Under the pieces are notes generated by a model. The model searched no databases. It saw only the letters and a program-made list of their open reading frames with translations, and had not been told where the DNA came from. A stretch of DNA of 64,000 nucleotides from Nonomuraea gerenzanensis (GTDB taxonomy: Bacteria; Actinomycetota; Actinomycetes; Streptosporangiales; Streptosporangiaceae): contig NZ_CP084058.1 in NCBI RefSeq assembly GCF_020215645.1, forward strand, positions 8,804,001 to 8,868,000. The letters are read 5' to 3'. The stretch's first letter is position 1; the number at the start of each line of letters is the position of its first letter. Made by a program: the position numbers and the translations under genes. Of this stretch, positions 33,420-42,167 are shown in pieces.

Positions 33420-35540
33420 ATGGGGATCGGTCTCACCGAGGAGCACGTGGCGCTGGCGGCCTCCGTACATGGAGTGGCCGGTCGGGGCGCCGATCATGCG
33501 GTGCTGGCGGGGCAGGGGTTGCTGGGGCTGCATCTGCCTGAGACGGGTGGCGGCCAGGGATACGGGCTGCTGGAGCTGTGCGTGGCGCTGGAGGCGCTGG
33601 GCGAGCGGCGGCTCTGCGGAGCCTATCTGCCGACCGTGCTGGCCTCGGCGGTGCTCGAGTGGTGCGGGAGGGCGGGCTCCGGGCCGGCCGAGGACTTCCG
33701 GGTCGGGTTGCTGCGGGGGCTCGCCGATGGGTCGCTGACCGCCGCCGTCGGGTTGCTGCCCGGGTGTGCGCTCGGGTCCGCGCAGGCCGACCTGTTCGTC
33801 GTACCGGATGATGACGGCGGGTGGGCGGTGCTCGATCGAGCCGACGTCACCGCCGAGCCGCTGGAGGGGGTCGATCCGGACCGGCCGCTCTGCTCGGTCA
33901 CCGCCCGCGCCGTGCCCGCCGACCGGATGCTCGGCCCCGCTCCGGTACGGGAGCTCGCCGCCGTGCTGCTCGGCGCCGACGCGTGCGGGGTGGCGGCGTG
34001 GGCCGTGGCGACGGCGGCCGATCATGCCAAGGTACGCGAGCAGTTCGGGCGGCCGATCGGGCAGTTCCAAGGGGTCAAGCACCGGGTGGCGGGCGCCCTG
34101 GTGGCCCTGGAGCAGGCCCGCGCCGCCGTCTGGGACGCCGCCAGAGCCCTGGACGAGGGCACCGCTCTGCCAGGCGACGTCCACAGCGAGCCCGGCGAGG
34201 CGCCGCTGGCAGACAAAGTGCGCCTGGCCGACAAGGCGCCGCTGGCCGACGAGGTGCGGCTGGCGGTGGGGGTGGCGGCGGTGCTGGCGCCCGATGCCGC
34301 CGTCCGGTGCGCGGCGGACGCGATCCAGGTGCTGGGCGGCATCGGCTACACCTTCGAGCATGACGCGCACCGCTACTACCGCAGAGCCCTGTCCGGCCGC
34401 ATGCTGGCCGGCGACCCCGGCCCCTGGGCGGAGGGGGTGGCGCGGCTGGCGGTGGCGGGGGTGCGCAGGCGGATGGAGCCGGACCTGCCGGAGGAGGCCA
34501 CCTCCATCAGGGACGCCATCAGGGCGGAGGCCGCGTCGCTGCGGGCGCAGGAGCAACCGGCCAGGCGGGCCAGGCTGGCGCGGGAGGGCTGGATGATGCC
34601 GCATCTCCCCCGGCCCTGGGGCCGGGGCGCCACGCCGCTGGAGCAGGTGATCATCCATCAGGAGTTCCGCGACCTCCGCCGCCCGAACCTGGGCATCGCC
34701 GCCTGGGCCGTCCCGTCCATCGTCCGGTACGGCACCCGCGAGCAGCAGGAGCGTTTCCTGCCCGGAACGTTCACCGGCGAGATCGTGTGGTGCCAGCTCT
34801 TCAGCGAGCCCGGCGCCGGCTCGGACCTGGCCGGGCTGGCGACGAAGGCCGTGCGGGTGGAGGGCGGCTGGTCGCTGACCGGCCAGAAGATCTGGACGTC
34901 GCTGGCCCAGTACGCCCACTGGGGCATCTGCCTGGCCCGCACCTCCCCGGACAGGCCCAAGCACGACGGCATCTCCTACTTCCTGGTGGACATGTCGTCC
35001 CCCGGCGTCACCGTCAGGCCGCTCAAGGAGATCAACGGCGACGAGATCTTCAACGAGGTGTTCCTGGACGACGTGTTCGTGCCGGACGACCTGGTGGTCG
35101 GGGCGGTGGACGAGGGCTGGCGGGTGGCCCGCGACACGCTCTCGCACGAACGGGTCGCGCTCGGCGACTCCTGGGGCCCGGGCTCGCGGCACACCGACAT
35201 GGCCACGTTCATCGGCCGGCTGCCCGCGCTCAGGCAGGCGCAGTGGGAGCAGGCGGGCCGGCTGTGGGCCGAGGGGCAGGGCGTCTCGGCGCTCGGGCTG
35301 CGGGTGACGCTGTCGCAGCTCGCCGGGGCCGATCCGGGCGCGGCGCCCAGCGTACGGAAGCTGCTCGGCATGCGGCACGCGCAGGCGATCTCGGAGTTCT
35401 GCTGGTCGCTGGAGCCTTCCGACCGGTATTGGAGCCGCATGATCCTGGCCACCCGCGCGTTCACGATCGGCGGCGGCACGACGGAGGTGCAGCTCAACAT
35501 CATCGCCGAGCGCGCGCTCGGCCTGCCGCGCGATCCCTGA
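33420..35540 (+). CDS. Fused double acyl-CoA dehydrogenase (FadE-type, two ACAD domains)
   Basis: 706 aa, twice the usual length. The first half (1-355) is ACAD-like with REQFGRPIGQFQGVKHRVA and IQVLGGIGYTFEHDAHRYYR. The second (about 385-706) has WCQLFSEPGAGSDLAGLATKA (FAD/substrate segment), GQKIWTSLAQYAHWG, and the terminal TIGGGTTEVQLNIIAERALGLP. Same architecture as mycobacterial FadE34/FadE6/FadE22, where fused enzymes act on bulky, including steroid side-chain, acyl-CoAs. A tandem DKVRLADKAPLADEVRLA insertion near residue 265 is odd. No other beta-oxidation gene is adjacent. Confidence 0.92.
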   Translation: MGIGLTEEHVALAASVHGVAGRGADHAVLAGQGLLGLHLPETGGGQGYGLLELCVALEALGERRLCGAYLPTVLASAVLEWCGRAGSGPAEDFRVGLLRGLADGSLTAAVGLLPGCALGSAQADLFVVPDDDGGWAVLDRADVTAEPLEGVDPDRPLCSVTARAVPADRMLGPAPVRELAAVLLGADACGVAAWAVATAADHAKVREQFGRPIGQFQGVKHRVAGALVALEQARAAVWDAARALDEGTALPGDVHSEPGEAPLADKVRLADKAPLADEVRLAVGVAAVLAPDAAVRCAADAIQVLGGIGYTFEHDAHRYYRRALSGRMLAGDPGPWAEGVARLAVAGVRRRMEPDLPEEATSIRDAIRAEAASLRAQEQPARRARLAREGWMMPHLPRPWGRGATPLEQVIIHQEFRDLRRPNLGIAAWAVPSIVRYGTREQQERFLPGTFTGEIVWCQLFSEPGAGSDLAGLATKAVRVEGGWSLTGQKIWTSLAQYAHWGICLARTSPDRPKHDGISYFLVDMSSPGVTVRPLKEINGDEIFNEVFLDDVFVPDDLVVGAVDEGWRVARDTLSHERVALGDSWGPGSRHTDMATFIGRLPALRQAQWEQAGRLWAEGQGVSALGLRVTLSQLAGADPGAAPSVRKLLGMRHAQAISEFCWSLEPSDRYWSRMILATRAFTIGGGTTEVQLNIIAERALGLPRDP

Positions 35541-36323
35541 TCAGCTCCGGGGATGGTACGGGGCCGCGAGGTGGGCGTACACGATCGTGTTCTCCTCGTA
35601 GCTGTGCGCCCGCTGGTCGAACGCGCCGCCGCAGGTCACCAGCCGCAGCCCCGGGTAGCGGAGCTTGCCGTAGACCTTCTTGGCGGGGAAGCCGCGCTTC
35701 GGGGTGTGCTCGACCTTGTCGACGACGAAGACGGCCACCGAGCGGTCGGCGCGCAGCACCTGGATCTGGGCGCCGCGTCTGACGTCCTTGAGCCGGGCGA
35801 AGACGGCGGGGCCCGTCCGCGTGTCCAGGTGGCCGGTGATGACGGCGGCGCCGCGCTGGCCGGGGACGGGGCCGTAGCGGTACCAGCCGGCCAGGTTCGG
35901 GGGGTCGAAGGGCGGGTTCTGGATGGCCCCCTCGGCGTCCAGGCCCAGCTCCATGAGAGGGGCGGCCACGCCGATGGACGGGATGTAGACGGCGGTGGGC
36001 CGGGCCGCGCGCATGGGCTCTGCCACCTTGGACGGTGGCACGCCCGGCAGGTCCTTGAGCGGTGCGGTGGCGGGGCGGGACTGCTGTGCGGCAGGGGCGG
36101 TGGCCGTGTCGCCGCCTCCTCCGAGCGCGCCGCTGAGCCCGAGGCCGATCAGCAGCACACCCGCCATCGACACGGCCACCGCCACACCCAGCAGGAGCCG
36201 GTTCGCCACCGCTCCTCGCACGGGCCGGTCCCCCGCCGCGAGCCGCGCGTCTCGGTCTACCGGCACGCCCCGCACGGGCCGGTCCTCCGCCGCGCGCCGG
36301 GGCGCGGGCGGGTCAGGCGGCAT
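35541..36323 (-). CDS. Class F sortase
   Basis: 260 aa. Arg/Asp-rich cytoplasmic N-terminus, one membrane helix about 44-66 (LLLGVAVAVSMAGVLLIGLG), then the sortase barrel: VYIPSIGVAAPLMELGLDAEG, catalytic His in VITGHLDTRTG, Cys in LRLVTCGGAFD, Arg-containing tail. Class F is the actinobacterial group. The gene overlaps by 11 bases the end of the repeat protein 36313-36897, which is the probable substrate. Stops flush against the convergent acyl-CoA dehydrogenase gene. Confidence 0.92.
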   Translation of the reverse strand: MPPDPPAPRRAAEDRPVRGVPVDRDARLAAGDRPVRGAVANRLLLGVAVAVSMAGVLLIGLGLSGALGGGGDTATAPAAQQSRPATAPLKDLPGVPPSKVAEPMRAARPTAVYIPSIGVAAPLMELGLDAEGAIQNPPFDPPNLAGWYRYGPVPGQRGAAVITGHLDTRTGPAVFARLKDVRRGAQIQVLRADRSVAVFVVDKVEHTPKRGFPAKKVYGKLRYPGLRLVTCGGAFDQRAHSYEENTIVYAHLAAPYHPRS

Positions 36324-36897
36324 CCCTGCGGCGCCGCACTGCGAAGCCGGTCAGCCCGGCGCCGGTCAGCAGCGCCACCCCGCCCACCGCGAACGGCCAC
36401 ACCGGCTCGCCGTCCGCCAGCGCGCCGCCGCCCGTCTCCGGATGCCCCTTGGGCACCCGGTGCTCGTCCTCCCCCGCCGGACGCCACGGCGGCGCGCTCC
36501 CGGAAGGCCAGGAATCAGTGGGTACGGGCACGCTCGACCACGACTCGTTGGGCTCGGGAGCGTTCGACCAGGAATCGTGTGGTTTGGGGGAGTCCTCGGC
36601 TCCAGGCGCGCTCGGCCACGAGTCGTCGTGCCCAGGTGCGCTCGACCACGACTCGTCGTGCCCGGGCGCGCTCGACCACGAGTCATCGGGCTCGGCGTCG
36701 CCGGACCAGGAGTCGTCCGCGCCCGTGGGGTCGTCGCAGAGCAGCGGCAGGTGCACCCGGCAGGCGGGATCCGCGCCGGCGACCTGGGGATCGGTGCCGG
36801 CCGAGGCGGGGCCGCCGAGGCCGACCGCCAGGCTCACGCCGGCCACCACGAAGGCGGTCGCCGCTCCAGCCGCTGCGAGACGTCGCGCTCTTGCCAT
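36313..36897 (-). CDS. Repeat-rich surface protein, likely sortase substrate
   Basis: 194 aa. Signal peptide residues 1-33 (AATAFVVAGVSLAVGLGGPA). Residues 60-135 carry six to seven imperfect 10-12-residue repeats (DDSWSSAPGH, DESWSSAPGH, NESWSSVPVP). The C-terminus has the layout of a sorting signal: HPETGGG, hydrophobic PFAVGGVALLTGAGLTGFAV, then RRRRDAA. PETGG differs from canonical LPXTG. Co-encoded with the class F sortase, so anchoring to peptidoglycan is likely; the Ser/Trp repeats may form a stalk or adhesive. I do not recognise a family. Confidence 0.8.
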   Translation of the reverse strand: MARARRLAAAGAATAFVVAGVSLAVGLGGPASAGTDPQVAGADPACRVHLPLLCDDPTGADDSWSGDAEPDDSWSSAPGHDESWSSAPGHDDSWPSAPGAEDSPKPHDSWSNAPEPNESWSSVPVPTDSWPSGSAPPWRPAGEDEHRVPKGHPETGGGALADGEPVWPFAVGGVALLTGAGLTGFAVRRRRDAA

Positions 36898-37061
36898 GAG
36901 AAGGCTCCAGACTCGGTTGTCGCCCCCCGATGCACAAGAGAGCCTTGCGAACTATTAGACCGCCAGTCAAGTAATGTGACCGAAGTGAAACCGTCCAGAC
37001 ACGGAGGGTTTGGCGCGCGCCAGGTGTGGCAGGGGATACCCCGCAAAGGGGGACAAAAGCC

Positions 37062-37256
37062 ATGAGCAATCCGCAACAGCCTGAGCTGCGCAGGTCAGGC
37101 AAGGCCAGCACCGACTCCAAGTCCGCCGACGCCGCGCGGGAGGCGAAGGGCGGCGCGCGGCGCTCCGGCCGTCCGCACGGCACGGACAAGGGACGCAAGG
37201 GAGGCGGCAAGGGCGGCGGCGTGCCCCCGGCCCAGCGACCACAGCATCCGGAGTGA
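37062..37256 (+). CDS. Small basic disordered protein
   Basis: 64 aa from ATG 37062 with GGGGG upstream. Composition is Lys/Arg/Gly/Ser (GKASTDSKSADAAREAKGG, GRKGGGKGGG), with no hydrophobic core and no Cys. It resembles small disordered, possibly nucleic-acid-binding actinobacterial proteins. It ends six bases before the start of the metallo-hydrolase gene and is likely co-transcribed. Confidence 0.6.
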   Translation: MSNPQQPELRRSGKASTDSKSADAAREAKGGARRSGRPHGTDKGRKGGGKGGGVPPAQRPQHPE

Positions 37257-37262
37257 GGTCAC

Positions 37263-38075
37263 GTGAAGGGAAGCCTGCAGTTCATCGGGAATGCCACCAC
37301 GCTGATCCGTTACAACGGCTTCACGCTGCTGACGGATCCGAACTTCCTGCACCGGGGCCAGCGGGCCTACCTGGGGTACGGGCTGACGTCGCGCCGCCTC
37401 ACCGACCCGGCCGTGGAGATCGAGGACCTGCCGCCGCTGGACGCGGTGGTGCTGTCCCACATGCACGGTGACCACTGGGACCGCGTGGCGCGCAGGGGCC
37501 TGGACAAGGCGACGCCGGTCGTCACCACCACCGCGGCCGCGAGCAGGCTGCGCCGCCAGGGGTTCCGCAGGAGCGTGGGGCTGGCGAACTGGCAGCAGCA
37601 CGAGCTGCGCGGCCCCGGCGGCACCGTACGGATCACCGCGCTGCCCGGCAAGCACGCGCCGGGCGTGGCGGAGGCGCTGCTGCCGCCGGTGATCGGCACG
37701 ATGCTGGAGTTCTGCAACCAGGACGAACGGGTGGAGCTGCGCATGCACATCAGCGGCGACACGCTGCTCGACCGCCGCCTGGACTCGATCCCGCGCCGCT
37801 TCCCCGAGATCGACCTGGCGATCGTGCACCTGGGGGGCACCAAGCTGTTCGGCACGCTGATGGTGACCATGGACGGCGAGCAGGGGGCGGCCTGGGTGGA
37901 TCTGATCAATCCGCACACGGTGGTGCCGGTCCACTACGACGACTACAGCGTGTTCAGCTCACCGCTGGACGACTTCCGGCATCACATCGAGCAGGCCGGG
38001 CTCGCCGATCGGGTGGTGTACCTGGAGAAGGGGGAGACACGCGAGCTGGCGCCGCATCACCTGGTGCGCCGCTGA
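37263..38075 (+). CDS. MBL-fold metallo-hydrolase (UlaG-like)
   Basis: 270 aa from GTG 37263 (GAGG upstream). The metal motif H-x-H-x-D-H is in LSHMHGDHWDRV (about residue 70), then GKHAPG, SGDTLLD (Asp ligand) and the late VPVHYDDY (His). Begins LQFIGNATTLIRYNGFTLLTD as in the L-ascorbate-6-phosphate lactonase-like group. Substrate unknown. Confidence 0.9.
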   Translation: MKGSLQFIGNATTLIRYNGFTLLTDPNFLHRGQRAYLGYGLTSRRLTDPAVEIEDLPPLDAVVLSHMHGDHWDRVARRGLDKATPVVTTTAAASRLRRQGFRRSVGLANWQQHELRGPGGTVRITALPGKHAPGVAEALLPPVIGTMLEFCNQDERVELRMHISGDTLLDRRLDSIPRRFPEIDLAIVHLGGTKLFGTLMVTMDGEQGAAWVDLINPHTVVPVHYDDYSVFSSPLDDFRHHIEQAGLADRVVYLEKGETRELAPHHLVRR

Positions 38076-38226
38076 CCCGCCCCGGCCACTGGTCTCACCC
38101 ACCGCCGACTCGGCTCGACGCCGACGTCGGCCACCCGCCGTTTCCCGCCCGGCCGAGCCGATGATGCACTACGATCTGCGACGGCGTCGTTTCTCAACGT
38201 GAGCATCGTCGGAAGCAGGCGGTCAT

Positions 38227-38595
38227 ATGAAGCACGCGCTCAGGCCCGCCGCGGCCTCGCTGATCATCGTGGCGGCGATCGGCTGCGCTGACACGGCGTC
38301 CCCGGCCGGCCAGCCTCACGTGATCCCGATGCCGGGCACCCCGGCGGCCGAGTTCGCGGTGCCCGCCGGCCCGCCGCCCGCGCTCGTCTCGCCTCCCGTG
38401 CCGGTCCCGACGCCGCTGCCGGAGTCGAAGCCGGAATCGGAGCGGGCGCCCGAGTCGGAGCCCCAGCCGGAGCGGGAGCCGGAGTCGGAGCCCGAGCCGG
38501 AGCGGGAGCCCGATCCGAGCAGCGACTCGGACGCGGAGCCCGCGACCGAGCCGAGCCAGGACACCGCCCGCAGGGGCCGCGACGGCTCGCGCTAG
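38227..38595 (+). CDS. Putative lipoprotein with Pro-Glu repeats
   Basis: 122 aa. Signal peptide with lipobox VAAIGC (Cys 20). The mature part has no fold but a tandem EPxPE/ExEPES stretch from about residue 66 to 102, encoded by CCGGAGCGGGAG-type repeats. A charged spacer anchored to the membrane is the best reading. The last four bases overlap the convergent LigD-like gene. Confidence 0.65.
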   Translation: MKHALRPAAASLIIVAAIGCADTASPAGQPHVIPMPGTPAAEFAVPAGPPPALVSPPVPVPTPLPESKPESERAPESEPQPEREPESEPEPEREPDPSSDSDAEPATEPSQDTARRGRDGSR

Positions 38596-39593
38596 GTGTC
38601 GGACCTGGCCTTGCTCGGCTGCACGCGCTTGGGCTCGCCGGGCATCTTCGGATAGTTCGGCGGGTACGGCAGGTCGCCCCGCTCGTCCTCGGCGTACAGA
38701 CCGAGGAGGGGCTCGATGGAGTACGCCCGGTCGTCGATGGCCGCGTGCACGTCGCCCAGCTTGGCGAAGCGGGCGGGCACCGTACGGATGTCGAAGTCGC
38801 GCGGATCGGCGTCGGCGAGCTCGTCCCACGTCAGCGGCGTCGAGACGGGGGCGTGCGGCTGGGCGCGCACGGAGTAGGCGCTGGCCACGGTGCGGTCCCT
38901 GGCGTTCTGGTTGTAGTCGATGAAGACCCGGTCCCCCCGCTCCTCCTTCCACCAGGCCGTGGTCACCAGGCTCGGGTCGCGCGCCTCGATGGCCCTGGCC
39001 AGGGCGATGCCCGCGTGGCGTACCTGGATGAAGTCCCAGCGCGGCTCGATGCGGACGGCGATGTGCGCGCCGCGGTTGCCCGAGGTCTTCACGAAGCCTG
39101 CCATGCCCAGCTCCGCGAGCACGTCCCTGGCCAGGAACGCGGCCCTGCGCGCGGCGTCGAAGCCCAGCCCCGGCTGCGGATCCAGGTCGATGCGCAGCTC
39201 GTCGGGGTGCTCGACGTCGGCCGCGCGGACCTGCCACGGATGGAAGTCGATGGTGCCGAGGTTGGCGCAGTAGGCGATCGCGGCCACCTCGGTGACGCGC
39301 AGCGACTGCGCCGTACGCCCGCTGGGGAAGGTCACGGTGACCGACTCCAGCCACTCGGGGTGCTTGGGCGGCATGCGCTTCTGGTAGATGGCCTCGGTCT
39401 GCACGCCGTCGGGGTGGCGCTTGATGTTGGTGGGCCGGTCCTTGAGTGCCCGCAGCGCGCCCTCGCCGACGCTCACGTAGTACTCGACCAGCTCCCGCTT
39501 CGTGGCGCCGATCTCAGGAAAGTAGACCTTGTCGGGATTGGTGACCTTGACGGTCCGCTCCCCCACCTCGAGCTCTATGTACGGCGATGCCAT
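38592..39593 (-). CDS. LigD-type primase-polymerase domain protein
   Basis: 333 aa. AEP-superfamily polymerase as in the N-terminal domain of LigD: VTNPDKVYFPEIGATKRELV start, metal Asp pair in RIDLDPQPGLGFD (about residue 130), SGNRGAHIAV (about 168), and third Asp in VFIDYNQNARDRTVASAYSVR (about 223). No ligase or nuclease domain. Mycobacterial homologues (PolD1/Prim-PolC type) fill gaps with ribonucleotides during end joining or excision repair together with LigC. The ligC gene is 14 kb upstream. Confidence 0.94.
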   Translation of the reverse strand: MASPYIELEVGERTVKVTNPDKVYFPEIGATKRELVEYYVSVGEGALRALKDRPTNIKRHPDGVQTEAIYQKRMPPKHPEWLESVTVTFPSGRTAQSLRVTEVAAIAYCANLGTIDFHPWQVRAADVEHPDELRIDLDPQPGLGFDAARRAAFLARDVLAELGMAGFVKTSGNRGAHIAVRIEPRWDFIQVRHAGIALARAIEARDPSLVTTAWWKEERGDRVFIDYNQNARDRTVASAYSVRAQPHAPVSTPLTWDELADADPRDFDIRTVPARFAKLGDVHAAIDDRAYSIEPLLGLYAEDERGDLPYPPNYPKMPGEPKRVQPSKARSDT

Positions 39594-39905
39594 GCTCCCG
39601 AACCTACTCCAACCGGGGTGGGCCCGTCCCGGAGCCGCCTCGGTGGCGGGACCGAGGGCTCGACGAGACGGGCCGCGAGACCATCCGCCGCCGTTCCGGG
39701 CGCTGGCGCGCCACCCGGCCGGCCGTGGCGATCCCCAGCGGCGCCAGCACGGGCGTGGGCTGTGCCGCCTTGCGGGATCTGCGGATGATCACCCCTTGGC
39801 AAGGAGGCGATGACACCCCCTTGCCTACAAAGACGCAAATTCACCCCAGAACAGATGCTTCACCCTGCGGAGATCTCTTTTTGCACGATCTCGTACGCTG
39901 GAGAC
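39594..39905. other. 312-bp intergenic region between the LigD-like gene and msrB
   Basis: No convincing gene. A leftward 70-codon frame (39604-39816) is Arg/Pro-rich and lacks a ribosome site. The palindrome CCTTGGCAAGG (39794-39804) followed 14 bases later by CCTTGCC could be an operator or hairpin. The right end, with an AT-richer run before GGAGAC and ATG 39906, should carry the msrB promoter. Confidence 0.4.
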
Positions 39906-40307
39906 ATGGACAAGGTGGTCAAGAGCGAGGCGGAGTGGCGGGCCGAGTTGTCGCCCGAGGAGTTCCACGTCCTCAGGCAGGCCGGCACCGAGCGCCCGTT
40001 CACGGGGGAGTACGTCGACACCAAGACCGAGGGCGTGTACTCGTGCCGCGCCTGCGGGGCCGAGCTGTTCCGGTCCGACACGAAGTTCGAGTCGCACTGC
40101 GGGTGGCCGAGCTTCTTCGAGCCGTCCGGTTCGGACGCGGTGCGGCTGATCGAGGACCGCAGCCTCGGCATGGTGCGGACCGAGGTGCGGTGCGCCCGGT
40201 GCGACTCCCACCTGGGGCACGTCTTCCACGGGGAGGGATATCCGACGCCGACGGACGATCGTTACTGCATCAACTCGATCTCGCTGCGGCTCGAACCCAA
40301 GGGGTGA
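39906..40307 (+). CDS. msrB: Peptide-methionine (R)-S-oxide reductase MsrB
   Basis: 133 aa. Repairs R-methionine sulfoxide in proteins. Zinc Cys pairs CRAC and [27 protein letters not shown] and catalytic Cys in [11 protein letters not shown]. The start was chosen at ATG 39906 with GGAGAC just upstream. The stop overlaps a small downstream frame (GTGA). MsrA is not nearby. Confidence 0.96.
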   Translation: MDKVVKSEAEWRAELSPEEFHVLRQAGTERPFTGEYVDTKTEGVYSCRACGAELFRSDTKFESHCGWPSFFEPSGSDAVRLIEDRSLGMVRTEVRCARCDSHLGHVFHGEGYPTPTDDRYCINSISLRLEPKG

Positions 40308-40465
40308 TCAAGCGGCGACGCGGCGTATCGATCGCCTCCCGGGGGTACGAGTGCCGCGTGCGCTTTGTCCATCTGCGCCACCGATGGGTGACCATCGAGA
40401 CGATCGGGCGCGTCGTCACCCAACGGTGCGAGGTGTGCTCGAAGACGCGGGTCCGGGTCCGTTGA
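40304..40465 (+). CDS. Small Cys-containing basic protein coupled to msrB
   Basis: 53 aa from GTG 40304, overlapping the msrB stop as GTGA. Reads [20 protein letters not shown] then [20 protein letters not shown] and [13 protein letters not shown]. One C-x2-C near the end plus C17 and H23/H26 could bind one metal ion; it may be a small zinc ribbon. Strongly basic. Support comes from the 4-base overlap and codon bias; no family recognised. Confidence 0.5.
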   Translation: MIKRRRGVSIASRGYECRVRFVHLRHRWVTIETIGRVVTQRCEVCSKTRVRVR

Positions 40466-40480
40466 CCCGGGCCTCGCCGG

Positions 40481-42043
40481 TCAGCCCGGGGCTGGATGGG
40501 TGACGCGGCAGCTCCGGTCGCCGGGGCCGAGAATGTTGGCGAGCACCGGATTTCCGTTCTCGCCGAACCGGGCCTGGACGAACACCACCGGATCCTCGAC
40601 CCCGCGGCTGCGGAGGTAGGCGAAGCCGCGTTCGCAGAGGACTACTGCGGTCAGGGAATTGTCCGCCGTTTCCGGCAGGTCTGTATAAATGCGCAGATAT
40701 CCGCCGACGCTGCGGACGTCCTTGAGGCGTTTCATGACCTTGTCGTTCGGGCCCCAGTTCGTACGGAAATATGCCACCGCCTGGTGGTCCGTGTGGCGGG
40801 AAGGGCCGTCGGCCCGGTAGTCGGCGCCGTCCTCCGGAGCGGGGCCGTCCGCCAGGACGTCGTCGGGGGTGGTGGTGCCGGGGAGCGTTCCTGGTACGGC
40901 GTTGCCGATGCGGGCGGGGGTGGTGGCTTGTCCCGGGGCCTCCGAGCGCTGCGCCTCCCGGGCCTCGGCGCCCGCTCCGGGGTTTCCCCGTACGCCCGAC
41001 TTCGCTACTCCTGTGCCGTCTGGGGCTCCTGCTGGGGCCGGGCCCGTGGTGCTGCCCGTCCCGCCGGACGGCCCCGTCGCTCCGGTCGCTCCGGTCGCCC
41101 CCGTGGCGCCGGTCGCGTCGGGTCCGCCTGCCGTGCCTGTGCCGCTCGTGCCTGTGCCGCTCGTGCCTGTGCCGCCGCTCCGGGCCTCGGATCCGGGCGT
41201 ACCAGTGCCGTCGCGCCCCTCCCCCGTCCCCGGCTCGCCGTTGTGCCGGTCCGCCGCTCCTGAGCCCGCTTGTGCTCCGAGCACGCCGAGCAGGGCGTCC
41301 GACCCGATCCCGCCGTTCACGCCGGCCAGCGCGACCGCCCCACCGGCCAGCACCAGCACCGCCGCCACCCACCGGCCCTTCCGCACCGCCGGGCCACCCG
41401 TCCGCTCCGCCCCGCGCCTCCTCCGCGCCGCCAAGCCGCTCAGGCTCGCCGCCCACCGTCCCTTCTGCGGCGGCAGCCGCCGCGACCTGACCGCTCTCGG
41501 CCCACCCCCGATCACCAGCGGGCCCTGCCCCGCCCGGCCGCTCCCCGAGGCCACGCGGTCGCCCTCGCCGGCGGACCGGCCCCGCGCGGACACCGAGCCG
41601 CCGTCCTCCGCGCCTGCCCAGGCTCTCTCAAGCCGCTCGCCGCCACCCTCGCCGCCCGACCGGCGCCGCGCAAAAACCACTCCGCCGTCTTCCGCGTCCG
41701 CCCGACCGGTCTCGAACGCCGTCCCGCCGTCCTCAACGCCCGGCAGCCTCTTCCCCCAGGCCGCCCAGCCGCCCCCCGTCCGCCCTCGGGCGTGCCGGGG
41801 GCGGCGGCCCGCGACATGGCGTCCGGCCGCGTGCCGGCGGCGGCCTCGCCCTCCGGTCTCCTCCACCCCGACCGACCTCCCCGCAATAGGCCCGTTTCCT
41901 AGACGCCCACCCGCCCCGGAACGTTCACACCGGCCCACCACAGATCCAACGGCCGCAGCCACCACCACCACACCACCACCACTGGCGCACGTCACCCCGC
42001 ACGCCTGGCCCTGGACGGATTCGCCGAGCTGCTGCCCGGGCAC
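40481..42043 (-). CDS. Membrane protein with Gly/Thr collagen-like linker and a conserved C-terminal domain
   Basis: Up to 520 aa; the true start is uncertain because the first 200 residues are Arg/Gly-rich and low complexity. One membrane helix (RWVAAVLVLAGGAVALAGVN, about residue 223-242) is followed by GTGTSGTGTSGTGTAGG and ATGATGATGATGPSG tandem runs. The last 110 residues are a compact domain: AVAYFRTNWGPNDKVMKRLK, GGYLRIYTDLPETADNSLTA, VLCERGFAYLRSRGVEDP, VVFVQARFGENGNPVLANI. No Gly-X-Y collagen is fully kept. The C-terminal domain looks like a small lipoprotein-type fold of actinobacteria; function unknown. Confidence 0.65.
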   Translation of the reverse strand: MPGQQLGESVQGQACGVTCASGGGVVVVAAAVGSVVGRCERSGAGGRLGNGPIAGRSVGVEETGGRGRRRHAAGRHVAGRRPRHARGRTGGGWAAWGKRLPGVEDGGTAFETGRADAEDGGVVFARRRSGGEGGGERLERAWAGAEDGGSVSARGRSAGEGDRVASGSGRAGQGPLVIGGGPRAVRSRRLPPQKGRWAASLSGLAARRRRGAERTGGPAVRKGRWVAAVLVLAGGAVALAGVNGGIGSDALLGVLGAQAGSGAADRHNGEPGTGEGRDGTGTPGSEARSGGTGTSGTGTSGTGTAGGPDATGATGATGATGATGPSGGTGSTTGPAPAGAPDGTGVAKSGVRGNPGAGAEAREAQRSEAPGQATTPARIGNAVPGTLPGTTTPDDVLADGPAPEDGADYRADGPSRHTDHQAVAYFRTNWGPNDKVMKRLKDVRSVGGYLRIYTDLPETADNSLTAVVLCERGFAYLRSRGVEDPVVFVQARFGENGNPVLANILGPGDRSCRVTHPAPG

Positions 42044-42167
42044 GGCACGATCGCCGGCATCCCGCCGCAGCTCGGCGTGCTGACCGCCTTCACCGCGGCC
42101 TTTCTTCGCCCTCGGATCGTGGCGGCCGCGCGCCGCACCGATGCGATGGCCGGACGGAACTACGGGG

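Noticed and set aside
39604..39816. 70-codon minus-strand frame upstream of the LigD-like gene
   Set aside because: Arg/Pro-rich, no ribosome site, no domain; not distinguishable from chance in this GC content.
40481..42043. True collagen in the Gly/Thr-rich linker
   Set aside because: ATGATGATGATG here is Ala-Thr-Gly residues with too few strict Gly-X-Y triplets and no proline pattern.
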